A stretch of 5,755 nucleotides of DNA, taken from NCBI GenBank assembly GCA_023443745.1, contig JAEZTB010000047.1, positions 1 through 5,755 of the forward strand, given 5' to 3'. Made by a program: the position numbers and the translations under genes. How positions within the stretch are numbered: position 1 is the first letter of the stretch; each line of letters opens with the position of its first letter. Positions 1-4,980 of the stretch are shown piece after piece. The notes below the pieces were generated by a model. The model saw only the letters and a program-made list of their open reading frames with translations, searched no databases and was not told the origin of the DNA. The stretch comes from Bacillota bacterium (lineage in GTDB: Bacteria > Bacillota > Clostridia > DSM-8532).

Positions 1-1306
1 CATCGTAGGTATTCAGCGTGTTCGCCACATCGGAGGCTTTCCACTGCTGCCCCTCTGCGGGAGAGTGTGGCCGGGTGCCTTTCACGAACGGCACGAATAC
101 CGTCTGGTCATTGTTGCAGCCCAGCGTGGCGGATTTATTATCCTGGATCAGTGCGCCCTTGCCTCCGCCCTCACAGCCGGAGCGGATCTTCAGCGTCTTG
201 GGCGTCTCCACCACAAAAGGCTGGTTATTTCCGCCCATGCCGTAGGTGGCGTTGACCGTGGGGGCCGTCTCCAGCGGGCCGGTGTATCTGGTGTCCTGGC
301 TATGGTTCTCATAGACCGCCGCCGGCACCGTACCGGCCCGGAGGGTGGGCGAGGTCTCCTCCTCATACCCGATGCCCCTGGCCTGTGCGGAATGCTCGGT
401 GCAGAATCCGGCAGCTCCCATCACGCAGGGAGGATGCCCGTGGTTTTCCGCCCGGAGCGTTGCTGCAACGTCCTCCGTCACATCCATGCGGCCGCCGCCC
501 TGGTCGTTTAGGCAGACGCAGCCTGTCGCTCCAGCGCTTTCCTCAAAAGCTCCGGCAGCTCCTTGCCACGGGCGGAAGCCCTGCGGAGTATACCCAGACA
601 CGCCTTCGGACTCAAATAATATTTTTCCGGCACTCCCGCCTGCAAAATCTGCGACAAGGTAGATGCGTTTTCTGCGTTGGGGGACTCCCCAGTACTGTGC
701 ATCAAATACCCGCCATGCGAGACTGAAATCGTCTGCCACGATCTCCCCGGCGGCTGGCCACTTCGCAGGTCGAGCAGGATCAATCTTGTATCCTTTGACC
801 GAGCAGATCTCTTCGAGGACGGATTGGAAGTCCGCGCCCTTGTTGGAGCTGAACGCACCAGGGACGTTCTCCCAGACGATATACCTTGGATATCTGCCAT
901 CAGTTGCACACCTCATTTCCTTTACGATCCGGACGGCTTCATAGAAAAGGCTGGAGCGGGAGCCGTCCAGACCTTCCCTCCGGCCCGCGATGCTCATGTC
1001 CTGGCAAGGGCTGCCGAAGGTAATAACATCCACCGGCTCAATCTTCCCGCCGTCCATCCGGGAGACATCGCCGTAATGCTTCATAAACGGAAGCCGCTTT
1101 GTGGTCACCCGGATGGGGAACGGCTCGATCTCCGATGCCCAAACGGGGGTAATGCCGGAGAGCAAGCTGCCCAAAGGGAATCCGCCGGAGCCGTCAAAGA
1201 GACTGCCAAGAGTCAAAGCCTGAGACTCTGGTGTATCTCTGAGGACTCTGTCCGGCTCTCTGGTGGCTCTGTCCGGCTTTCTACTATGGATGTATATAGG
1301 ATTCAC
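1..1306 (-). CDS. C5-cytosine DNA methyltransferase, phage type, C-terminus beyond window
   Basis: Transfers a methyl group from SAM to carbon 5 of cytosine in a DNA target. The frame is open for 435 codons from GTG 1306 to the left edge, with no stop. Visible motifs in order: motif I (LFDGSGG, residues 36-42), catalytic motif IV (GSPCQ, nucleophile Cys101), motif VI (ENV, 146-148) and motif VIII (QYWGVPQRRKR, 204-214). From about residue 280 comes a long region with recurring xTL/xTV motifs, probably target recognition; motifs IX and X would lie beyond the window. The GTG start overlaps the upstream methyltransferase stop by 4 nt (GTGA) and has a strong Shine-Dalgarno site, so translation is probably coupled. 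A TTG at residue 31 is a weaker alternative start, since many relatives begin near motif I. Residues 11-24 come from a tandem DNA duplication. Family assignment is certain; sequence specificity is unknown. Confidence 0.95.
   Translation of the reverse strand, partial: MNPIYIHSRKPDRATREPDRVLRDTPESQALTLGSLFDGSGGFPLGSLLSGITPVWASEIEPFPIRVTTKRLPFMKHYGDVSRMDGGKIEPVDVITFGSPCQDMSIAGRREGLDGSRSSLFYEAVRIVKEMRCATDGRYPRYIVWENVPGAFSSNKGADFQSVLEEICSVKGYKIDPARPAKWPAAGEIVADDFSLAWRVFDAQYWGVPQRRKRIYLVADFAGGSAGKILFESEGVSGYTPQGFRPWQGAAGAFEESAGATGCVCLNDQGGGRMDVTEDVAATLRAENHGHPPCVMGAAGFCTEHSAQARGIGYEEETSPTLRAGTVPAAVYENHSQDTRYTGPLETAPTVNATYGMGGNNQPFVVETPKTLKIRSGCEGGGKGALIQDNKSATLGCNNDQTVFVPFVKGTRPHSPAEGQQWKASDVANTLNTYD
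508..702 (-). CDS. Possible overprinted small ORF inside the cytosine methyltransferase gene
   Basis: This frame lies +1 relative to the methyltransferase and ends at TAA 508-510. From ATG 702 it gives 64 residues, and it is also open from an ATG at 900 (130 residues) with GAGGTG 8 nt upstream. The last 45 residues look like a real protein: KYYLSPKACLGILRRA followed by RGKELPELLRKALERQ, suggesting amphipathic helices. From memory, unverified, similar YYLSPKAC-GILRRA-RGKELP tails recur in phage proteins linked to methyltransferases. The residues between 900 and 702 are rich in Ser, Arg and Thr and look like a frame shadow. The overlap falls just after motif VIII of the methyltransferase, where that enzyme is probably under little constraint. 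It could be a separate small protein, the product of a frameshift, or chance. Start and expression are uncertain. Confidence 0.3.
   Translation of the reverse strand: MHSTGESPNAENASTLSQILQAGVPEKYYLSPKACLGILRRASARGKELPELLRKALERQAASA
1237..1278 (-). repeat. Tandem 21-bp direct repeat, two copies
   Basis: Two adjacent 21-bp copies (1237-1257 and 1258-1278) match at 18 of 21 positions. A degenerate partial third copy may lie at about 1218-1236. The unit is a multiple of three and lies inside the cytosine methyltransferase near its start, so it encodes a duplicated heptad, PDRATRE then PDRVLRD, upstream of motif I. It probably arose by slippage or unequal recombination in a non-essential N-terminal extension. 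Confidence 0.85.
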
Positions 1307-2556
1307 GATGTCTCCACCTCCTTCACAAGGTCGGAGTACATCATCTTTGCCCCATTTCTCTCCACAAAAATATCCTCAGGCGGGATGCCGTTCTCCACAG
1401 CCCTGCGGAGGATGACCGATGCGTACTTTTCATCCAATTCCATCATGCAGCAGACACGGTTCATCTGCTCACAGGCCATCATGGTGGAGCCGCTGCCACC
1501 AAAGGTGTCGATCACCACGGCGTTCTCCTGGGTGGAGTTCCCGATGGGATAGCCCAGCAGATCCAGTGGCTTGGAGGTCGGATGGTTGGCGTTGCGCTTC
1601 GGTTTGTCGTAATTCCAGATGGTGGTCTGCTTACGGTCGGAGTACCACGGGTGCTTGCCGTTTTGGAGAAATCCATACAGCACAGGCTCGTGCTGCCACT
1701 GGTAATCCGAGCGGCCCAGCACCAGGGAGTTCTTCACCCAGATACACACGCCCGCCAGATGAAACCCGGCGTCAATAAACGCCTTTCGGAAGTTCAGCCC
1801 TTCTGTGTCCGCATGGAACACATAGGCCGCGCCGCCTTTCTCCAGATGCTCCGCCATGCACTTGAAAGCAGAGAGGAGGAAGTTGTAAAATTCCTCGTCT
1901 TTCATGGAGTCGTTCTGGATGGTCAGGCCGCTGGAACTTTTAAAGGAGACGCCATAGGGCGGGTCCGTCACGATAAGGTTGGCCTTCCTGCCCTCCATCA
2001 GTTTCGCTACATCCTCGGCGGAGGTGGCGTCCCCGCACACAAGGCGGTGCCGGCCGACTGTCCAGACATCGCCCCGCTCCACAAAGGAGGCTTTCTCAAG
2101 CGCGGCGGTCAGGTCAAAATCGTCATCCCTGGCTTCGCTGCCGGAATCATCCGCAAACAGGTCGGCCAGTTCCTTCTCATCAAAGCCCGTCAGCAGGGGA
2201 TCAAAGTCCATGCCCTGCAAAGACTCGATCTCCACCCGCAGAAGTTCCTCATCCCATCCGGCATCCATCGCCATGCGGTTGTCCGCAATGATATAAGCTT
2301 TCTTCTGAGCTTCACTGAGGTGGTCTGCAAACACACAGGGAACCTCAGTGATGCCTTCCTCCTTTGCCGCCAGGATTCTGCCGTGTCCGGCGATCACATT
2401 AAAATCCCGGTCGATGATGACGGGATTGATAAAGCCGAACTCCCGCAGGGACGAGCGGAGCTTCGTGATCTGCTCTGGGGAGTGGGTACGGGCGTTGTTC
2501 ACATAGGGTACCAGTTTGGCAATCGGGACAAGCTGCATTTCCGTTGTTGTCTTCAT
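1303..2556 (-). CDS. ParB-like domain / beta-class DNA methyltransferase (N6-adenine or N4-cytosine)
   Basis: A SAM-dependent DNA methyltransferase of 417 residues. The N-terminal part is a ParB/sulfiredoxin-like domain (about residues 8-100) with the box GHGRILAAK and an NxR-type ADNRMAMDA segment. The catalytic part has motif IV DPPY (about 198-201), a target-recognition stretch, and then the SAM-binding motif I DTFGGSGST (about 350-358) near the C-terminus. DPPY before FxGxG is the beta-class order; DPPY favours N6-adenine but does not exclude N4-cytosine. I chose the ATG at 2556, which shares one base with the upstream stop (TGATG), because relatives as I recall them begin MKTTTEMQL. An in-frame ATG at 2571 would add five residues but has no good ribosome binding site. 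The gene is sandwiched between the SAM synthetase-like gene and the cytosine methyltransferase. No restriction endonuclease is visible, so this is likely an orphan phage modification enzyme. Confidence 0.95.
   Translation of the reverse strand: MKTTTEMQLVPIAKLVPYVNNARTHSPEQITKLRSSLREFGFINPVIIDRDFNVIAGHGRILAAKEEGITEVPCVFADHLSEAQKKAYIIADNRMAMDAGWDEELLRVEIESLQGMDFDPLLTGFDEKELADLFADDSGSEARDDDFDLTAALEKASFVERGDVWTVGRHRLVCGDATSAEDVAKLMEGRKANLIVTDPPYGVSFKSSSGLTIQNDSMKDEEFYNFLLSAFKCMAEHLEKGGAAYVFHADTEGLNFRKAFIDAGFHLAGVCIWVKNSLVLGRSDYQWQHEPVLYGFLQNGKHPWYSDRKQTTIWNYDKPKRNANHPTSKPLDLLGYPIGNSTQENAVVIDTFGGSGSTMMACEQMNRVCCMMELDEKYASVILRRAVENGIPPEDIFVERNGAKMMYSDLVKEVETS
1312..1322 (-). promoter_or_regulatory. 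Ribosome binding site of the cytosine methyltransferase
   Basis: On the minus strand AGGAGGTGGAG precedes GTG 1306. AGGAGG lies 10 nt upstream and a second core, GGAG, lies 5 nt upstream. The site is inside the last codons of the preceding methyltransferase gene. It supports the GTG start that overlaps the upstream stop. Confidence 0.75.
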
Positions 2557-3338
2557 CACACCAGCCCCCATTCCGCAAATTTCTCAAAACCCCCAAGGCT
2601 CTGAATGTATCTCCGGGCAGTCTCCACGATCTCAGCGTAGGGAACACCGTCCACTGTATCATCTCCGATGGCGCAGCACAGTTCCACGGGCTTTCCCATT
2701 TCTTGTGCCTTCAGCCATGCGTAGATATTGACCGACACATCCGCTTTGGAGAGATCTTTTCCATGTAGGCCGCCGCCCGTGATAGAATCAGCCATATCAG
2801 AGCCGAGCTTGCGATTGGTGGCGCCGGAGTCCACATCCGTGCCACCGGTCCAGTCTCCCAGGGGATTGACCTCGGCGCCCGGATACCGTTTCCGCAGCTC
2901 TGCGGCAGGAGCATTGCTCTGGCAGAGGATCAGCCTTGCCTCGTCAATGATGTACTTCCCATCCGAGGAGTAAGTGTGATACACACTTTTAGCGATCTCA
3001 CAGAGGGCTTTCTGCTCCTCCGTGACCGGTACCCCTTTGAAGATGCCGTTGTCGCCGCAGCGGATTCCTTCTGCCTGGTTATTGGCAAGGCGTCCGTCCT
3101 GCGGCACTTCCACATAATCCAGGTGCAGATTCCCGCCGATACGCTTCACAATGGCATCCACCTCATCCTGCGGGATGTGTACCGAACTCTCTGTGATGAT
3201 GTGGCAGACACCACGGCCGATGAGAACCTCCACAGCAATCCTGGGATTTTCTTCTTTTCTGTATGCCGCATCCACCAGGGCTCCGGCGATGCGGTCTGCC
3301 ACCTTATCCGGGTGGCACGGATTTACTTTCTCAAACAT
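2556..3338 (-). CDS. Compact S-adenosylmethionine synthetase-like protein (phage MetK-like)
   Basis: Expected to make SAM from ATP and methionine in the cytosol. At 260 residues it is much shorter than bacterial MetK (about 380-400). Visible family signatures: CHPDKVADRI (8-17, canonical GHPDK with Gly replaced by Cys8), VEVLIGRG (36-43), GDNGIFKG (95-102, canonical GDQG), D170 in TDVDSGATNRK with R176-K177, and GGGLHGKDLSKAD (188-200, canonical GGGAFSGKD-KVD). Most catalytic His, Asp, Lys and Arg positions therefore appear kept. The shortening is mainly between GDNG and DWTGG, and at the C-terminus. The ATG at 3338 follows the terminase stop by 4 nt with an AAGGGGTGA Shine-Dalgarno site. The two DNA methyltransferases directly downstream suggest it supplies SAM for phage DNA methylation. 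Activity is inferred. Confidence 0.9.
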   Translation of the reverse strand: MFEKVNPCHPDKVADRIAGALVDAAYRKEENPRIAVEVLIGRGVCHIITESSVHIPQDEVDAIVKRIGGNLHLDYVEVPQDGRLANNQAEGIRCGDNGIFKGVPVTEEQKALCEIAKSVYHTYSSDGKYIIDEARLILCQSNAPAAELRKRYPGAEVNPLGDWTGGTDVDSGATNRKLGSDMADSITGGGLHGKDLSKADVSVNIYAWLKAQEMGKPVELCCAIGDDTVDGVPYAEIVETARRYIQSLGGFEKFAEWGLV

Positions 3339-3342
3339 GATT

Positions 3343-3591
3343 TCACCCCTTCCTTGCCCGGAGCAGACGCTCCATCAAATCATCCTGTGGAGAAACCTCC
3401 CCATAATCCGTGCTACAGTTTTCCTTTACGATCTGGAAGATCTCGTTCCAGAGCCGCACCGCCTGGTTCATGTAATTGATGCCGATGTTGATGAACGGGG
3501 ACGGGATCGGCTTCTGGGTGGTCGGGTGCTTGGAGAGGAAGCCCATGCGGTTGGTCATCTCCTCGCACTGAATCCAGCGGGCGCTGCACAT
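3343..3591 (-). CDS. P27 small terminase, C-terminal fragment (82 aa), possible restart product
   Basis: Second half of the interrupted small terminase, in the same frame as the first half. Its ATG at 3591 lies 12 nt after the TAG and has AGGAGAGG 6 nt upstream. It carries the P27 signatures ARWIQCEE, KHPTT, VKENC and PQDDLMERLLRARKG. It ends at TGA 3343, 4 nt before the SAM synthetase-like start. It may be produced by reinitiation and could pair with the N-terminal fragment, or it may be a non-functional remnant. Confidence 0.65.
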   Translation of the reverse strand: MCSARWIQCEEMTNRMGFLSKHPTTQKPIPSPFINIGINYMNQAVRLWNEIFQIVKENCSTDYGEVSPQDDLMERLLRARKG

Positions 3592-3597
3592 GGCGTA

Positions 3598-3605
3598 CCT
3601 CTCCT
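3598..3605 (-). promoter_or_regulatory. Internal ribosome binding site overlapping the TAG of the small terminase
   Basis: Minus-strand AGGAGAGG begins within the TAG codon (its AG) and lies 6 nt upstream of the in-frame ATG at 3591. A stop codon, a near-perfect Shine-Dalgarno site and a start codon within about 18 nt is the layout expected for termination-reinitiation. Confidence 0.6.
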
Positions 3606-3891
3606 ATAGCTGGGGAGACACCTTTGCCGCACAGCCCACCTTCTTTAACCACTCCCAGGTTTCCGTGTAGATCTCCTCCGCCTGGAGCGTACTCCCGTCA
3701 CGCTGCTCTGCGGAGAGGAACTCATGGGGCTTTGGCATATCGACACCCTCGACTTCGGGAATGTCCAGCACTTCTAATCTGCGTCCGCCCGGATTGCCGT
3801 TCTCGGCTTTCTCCCTGACAGCGGATTTCTTCCTTCCCGCACCGGGTCTCGCACCGCCGCGCCCTCCTGTGTTATTGGATTTTGTCGGCAT
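3604..3891 (-). CDS. P27 small terminase, N-terminal fragment (95 aa)
   Basis: First half of the interrupted small terminase. The ATG at 3891 is preceded by AGGGGTGA about 6 nt upstream. Residues 11-22 are the glycine/arginine-rich GGARPGAGRKK start common in phage small terminases, and residues 70-86 form a likely helix. It ends at TAG 3604-3606, immediately after VSPQL. If made alone it would carry the putative DNA-binding N-terminus but lack the conserved ARWIQCEE region. Confidence 0.7.
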   Translation of the reverse strand: MPTKSNNTGGRGGARPGAGRKKSAVREKAENGNPGGRRLEVLDIPEVEGVDMPKPHEFLSAEQRDGSTLQAEEIYTETWEWLKKVGCAAKVSPQL

Positions 3892-4031
3892 TTTCTCACC
3901 CCTTTTCTCGAAAAATAAAGCAGCCGCAGCCGGCCGCCCTTAATTACCCTTTTGATTTCGCCTTTTTCGCGCACGAAGCCCCAGGCCGCTGTCCGCTCAT
4001 GCAGGTCCCGGAGATTTTGACCGCCCCACGG
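3892..4031 (-). other. 140-nt gap between HNH endonuclease and small terminase
   Basis: I see no convincing gene here. The HNH frame stays open after its TGA and runs into the terminase gene, and a minus-strand ATG frame of only 18 codons (starting MSGQRPGASCAKKAKSKG) is present. The right-hand end of this gap on the minus strand may be a decayed tail of the HNH gene. The left-hand end, next to the terminase start, holds the terminase ribosome binding site. No clear terminator or promoter was found. Confidence 0.4.
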
Positions 4032-4379
4032 TCACCGGTCGCCAAGCTCGTGGTGAATCTTTGTGTGGCAGGACTGGCAGAGGGACATCAGATTGTCATT
4101 CCGATGCGTCCCGCCCTGCGAGAGGGGGACAATGTGATGGACTTCCTCCACAGGAGTCAGCCGTCCTTCTTTCAGACACATCTCACACAAAGGGTGCGCC
4201 GCAGCATAGCGGTCGCGGATTCTTTTCCAAGCCCGACCGTACTTCTTGTTGCTGTCAGCGGGGCGTCCGTACTTGTTGTACCGTTTCCGGGCAGCAGCTT
4301 CATGCTCCTCACAGTACTGCCCGCCCGTGAGGTTTGGACAGCCGGGGTAGGAGCAGGGGCGTTTTGGTTTCTTTGGCAC
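4032..4379 (-). CDS. HNH endonuclease, phage packaging-associated
   Basis: A 115-residue metal-dependent nuclease. In many phages with this gene order a small HNH protein sits next to the terminase genes and is needed for efficient DNA cleavage in packaging. The core is HHIVPLSQGG (81-90) with the HNH histidines H81-H82, asparagine N94/N96, and H105/H109 in CQSCHTKIH. Four structural zinc ligands are likely C65, C68, C101 and C104. An N-terminal knuckle (C9, C14, C23, H26) may bind another zinc. The start is GTG at 4379 with GAGGTG 4 nt upstream. It ends in ELGDR followed by TGA, whereas relatives as I recall often continue GDRW, so the last residues may have been lost through TGG to TGA; the catalytic core is complete. 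Confidence 0.9.
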   Translation of the reverse strand: MPKKPKRPCSYPGCPNLTGGQYCEEHEAAARKRYNKYGRPADSNKKYGRAWKRIRDRYAAAHPLCEMCLKEGRLTPVEEVHHIVPLSQGGTHRNDNLMSLCQSCHTKIHHELGDR

Positions 4380-4383
4380 GCTG

Positions 4384-4389
4384 CACCTC
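4384..4389 (-). promoter_or_regulatory. Ribosome binding site for the GTG start of the HNH gene
   Basis: GAGGTG on the minus strand ends 4 nt before GTG 4379 and supports this non-ATG start. Confidence 0.6.
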
Positions 4390-4440
4390 GCTTTCCGGGC
4401 AAAAGGAAAGCCCTGCAGGATTGCTCCCGCAAGGCTTGTT

Positions 4441-4484
4441 CCTTGTCCTGTTTTTCTGATTCTAACTATATCACAGGGACAAGG
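4441..4484. repeat. Inverted repeat in the 121-nt gap upstream of the HNH gene
   Basis: CCTTGTCCTG (4441-4450) and CAGGGACAAGG (4474-4484) are complementary over about 10 bp with one extra G, separated by 23 nt. The arms could form a long-looped RNA hairpin or a split operator. No U-run follows on the minus strand, so it is not a typical intrinsic terminator. It surrounds the possible promoter element at 4465-4473. Confidence 0.5.
4465..4473 (-). promoter_or_regulatory. Possible extended -10 promoter for the HNH/terminase/methylation genes
   Basis: The minus strand reads TGATATAGT, an extended -10 (TGn plus TATAGT, five of six matching TATAAT). No good -35 lies 17 nt upstream. It is in the only sizeable gap before the HNH gene and inside an inverted repeat, so a regulated late-type promoter is plausible but unproven. 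Confidence 0.3.
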
Positions 4485-4500
4485 TGTATTGCAGTGGCTT

Positions 4501-4926
4501 TTAGTGGCTTATTTCGGAAACGGCGTCCAACGCCCTGTGGTGGAGCCGGTACAGCCACCGAAGCTCATAACCCATATCCACGGCGATCTGCTCCCAGGAT
4601 TTGAAGCACAGATACCGCAGCTCCAGAAGGGTCTGGTACTCCGTGTTCTGGACAGCTTTGATCTTATGGACGATATCTTTTTTCATCTGCACCAGCTTGC
4701 AGATATCCTCGTTGATCTCTGCCTCCAGCTCAATGATGGAAAGGATGGCGTCCTCCATGCGGTGGAGATTTCTCGTCTCACTTCCGGGCATATCCGAATA
4801 AGTCGCGGTTGCCCGTGTGGCGAGGTCATTCAGTGACGCCACCTGCTCCATCTTGCTCTGTATCCGCTGGTCAATGCGGAACGCCTGGGAAAGGTACTCC
4901 TTTATTTCCGTCTGCTGCTTGTTCAT
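4501..4926 (-). CDS. DUF1492-like phage regulator with sigma region-4-like helix-turn-helix
   Basis: A 141-residue protein, probably a phage transcription regulator acting on DNA in the cytosol. The N-terminal two thirds (about 1-95) are helical and charged, with a likely coiled coil at about 52-92. The C-terminal part (95-135) has LLELRYLCFKSWEQIA followed by a second helix ending RLHHRALDAV, resembling the sigma-70 region 4 helix-turn-helix. The ATG at 4926 has GGAGG 8 nt upstream. It follows the helicase gene by 54 nt and precedes the HNH/terminase block. Such proteins in clostridial and streptococcal phages sit at the early-late boundary, so a role in switching on the packaging and late genes is a reasonable inference. 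An ArpU-like assignment is an alternative. Confidence 0.75.
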   Translation of the reverse strand: MNKQQTEIKEYLSQAFRIDQRIQSKMEQVASLNDLATRATATYSDMPGSETRNLHRMEDAILSIIELEAEINEDICKLVQMKKDIVHKIKAVQNTEYQTLLELRYLCFKSWEQIAVDMGYELRWLYRLHHRALDAVSEISH

Positions 4927-4930
4927 AGGC

Positions 4931-4939
4931 GCTACCTCC
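4931..4939 (-). promoter_or_regulatory. Ribosome binding site of the DUF1492-like gene
   Basis: GGAGGTAGC on the minus strand, with GGAGG 8 nt before ATG 4926. It is a strong match and fixes the start. Confidence 0.65.
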
Positions 4940-4980
4940 GAAAAAGAAATTGCTTCCCTCGGATTTGCCTTGATTGACTC

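Larger units (their letters stand above)
3343..3891 (-). pseudogene. P27-family phage terminase small subunit, interrupted by in-frame TAG
   Basis: The small terminase subunit recognises phage DNA and hands it to the large-subunit ATPase/nuclease for packaging. The reading frame from ATG 3891 to TGA 3343 is continuous in one frame over 182 sense and stop positions, except for TAG at 3604-3606 (codon 96). The two halves together have the length and layout of a P27 protein: a basic GARPGAGRKK start, an EIYTETWEWLKK helix, VSPQL, then ERYAMCSARWIQCEE, a GFLSKHPTT segment, and a VKENC...PQDDLMERLLRARKG tail. Relatives, as I recall them, have a hydrophobic residue where the TAG sits, so a TTG-to-TAG change is the simplest origin. 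An internal Shine-Dalgarno site and ATG just after the stop could still allow both halves to be made. Confidence 0.8.

Noticed and set aside
488..495. GCGGCCGC palindrome
   Set aside because: An eight-base palindrome in GC-rich coding DNA with no supporting context; no functional site inferred.
1..1306. Cytosine methyltransferase as a frameshifted pseudogene
   Set aside because: Following the GTG frame codon by codon gives 435 sense codons with motifs I, IV, VI and VIII in one frame to the window edge. The shorter ORF in another frame does not carry these motifs.
677..1552. Long plus-strand open frames, e.g. 677-1552, 1582-2604 and 3882-4604
   Set aside because: They lie opposite clear minus-strand genes with recognisable motifs, lack matching ribosome sites, and their translations look like antisense shadows.
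2557..2571. Start of the ParB-like methyltransferase at ATG 2571
   Set aside because: It has no clear Shine-Dalgarno site, whereas ATG 2556 overlaps the upstream stop by one base and gives the familiar MKTTTEMQL beginning.
1303..3338. A complete restriction-modification system
   Set aside because: Two methyltransferases are present, but no cognate restriction endonuclease or specificity subunit is visible; the HNH protein fits the packaging-associated type by position and size.
3604..3606. Amber codon reassignment (TAG read as an amino acid, as in some gut phages)
   Set aside because: TAG is absent in frame from all the other genes here (about 1,600 codons), where a recoded phage would use it often. 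The other visible stops are TGA or TAA, so TAG use as a stop cannot be tested, but recoding is very unlikely.
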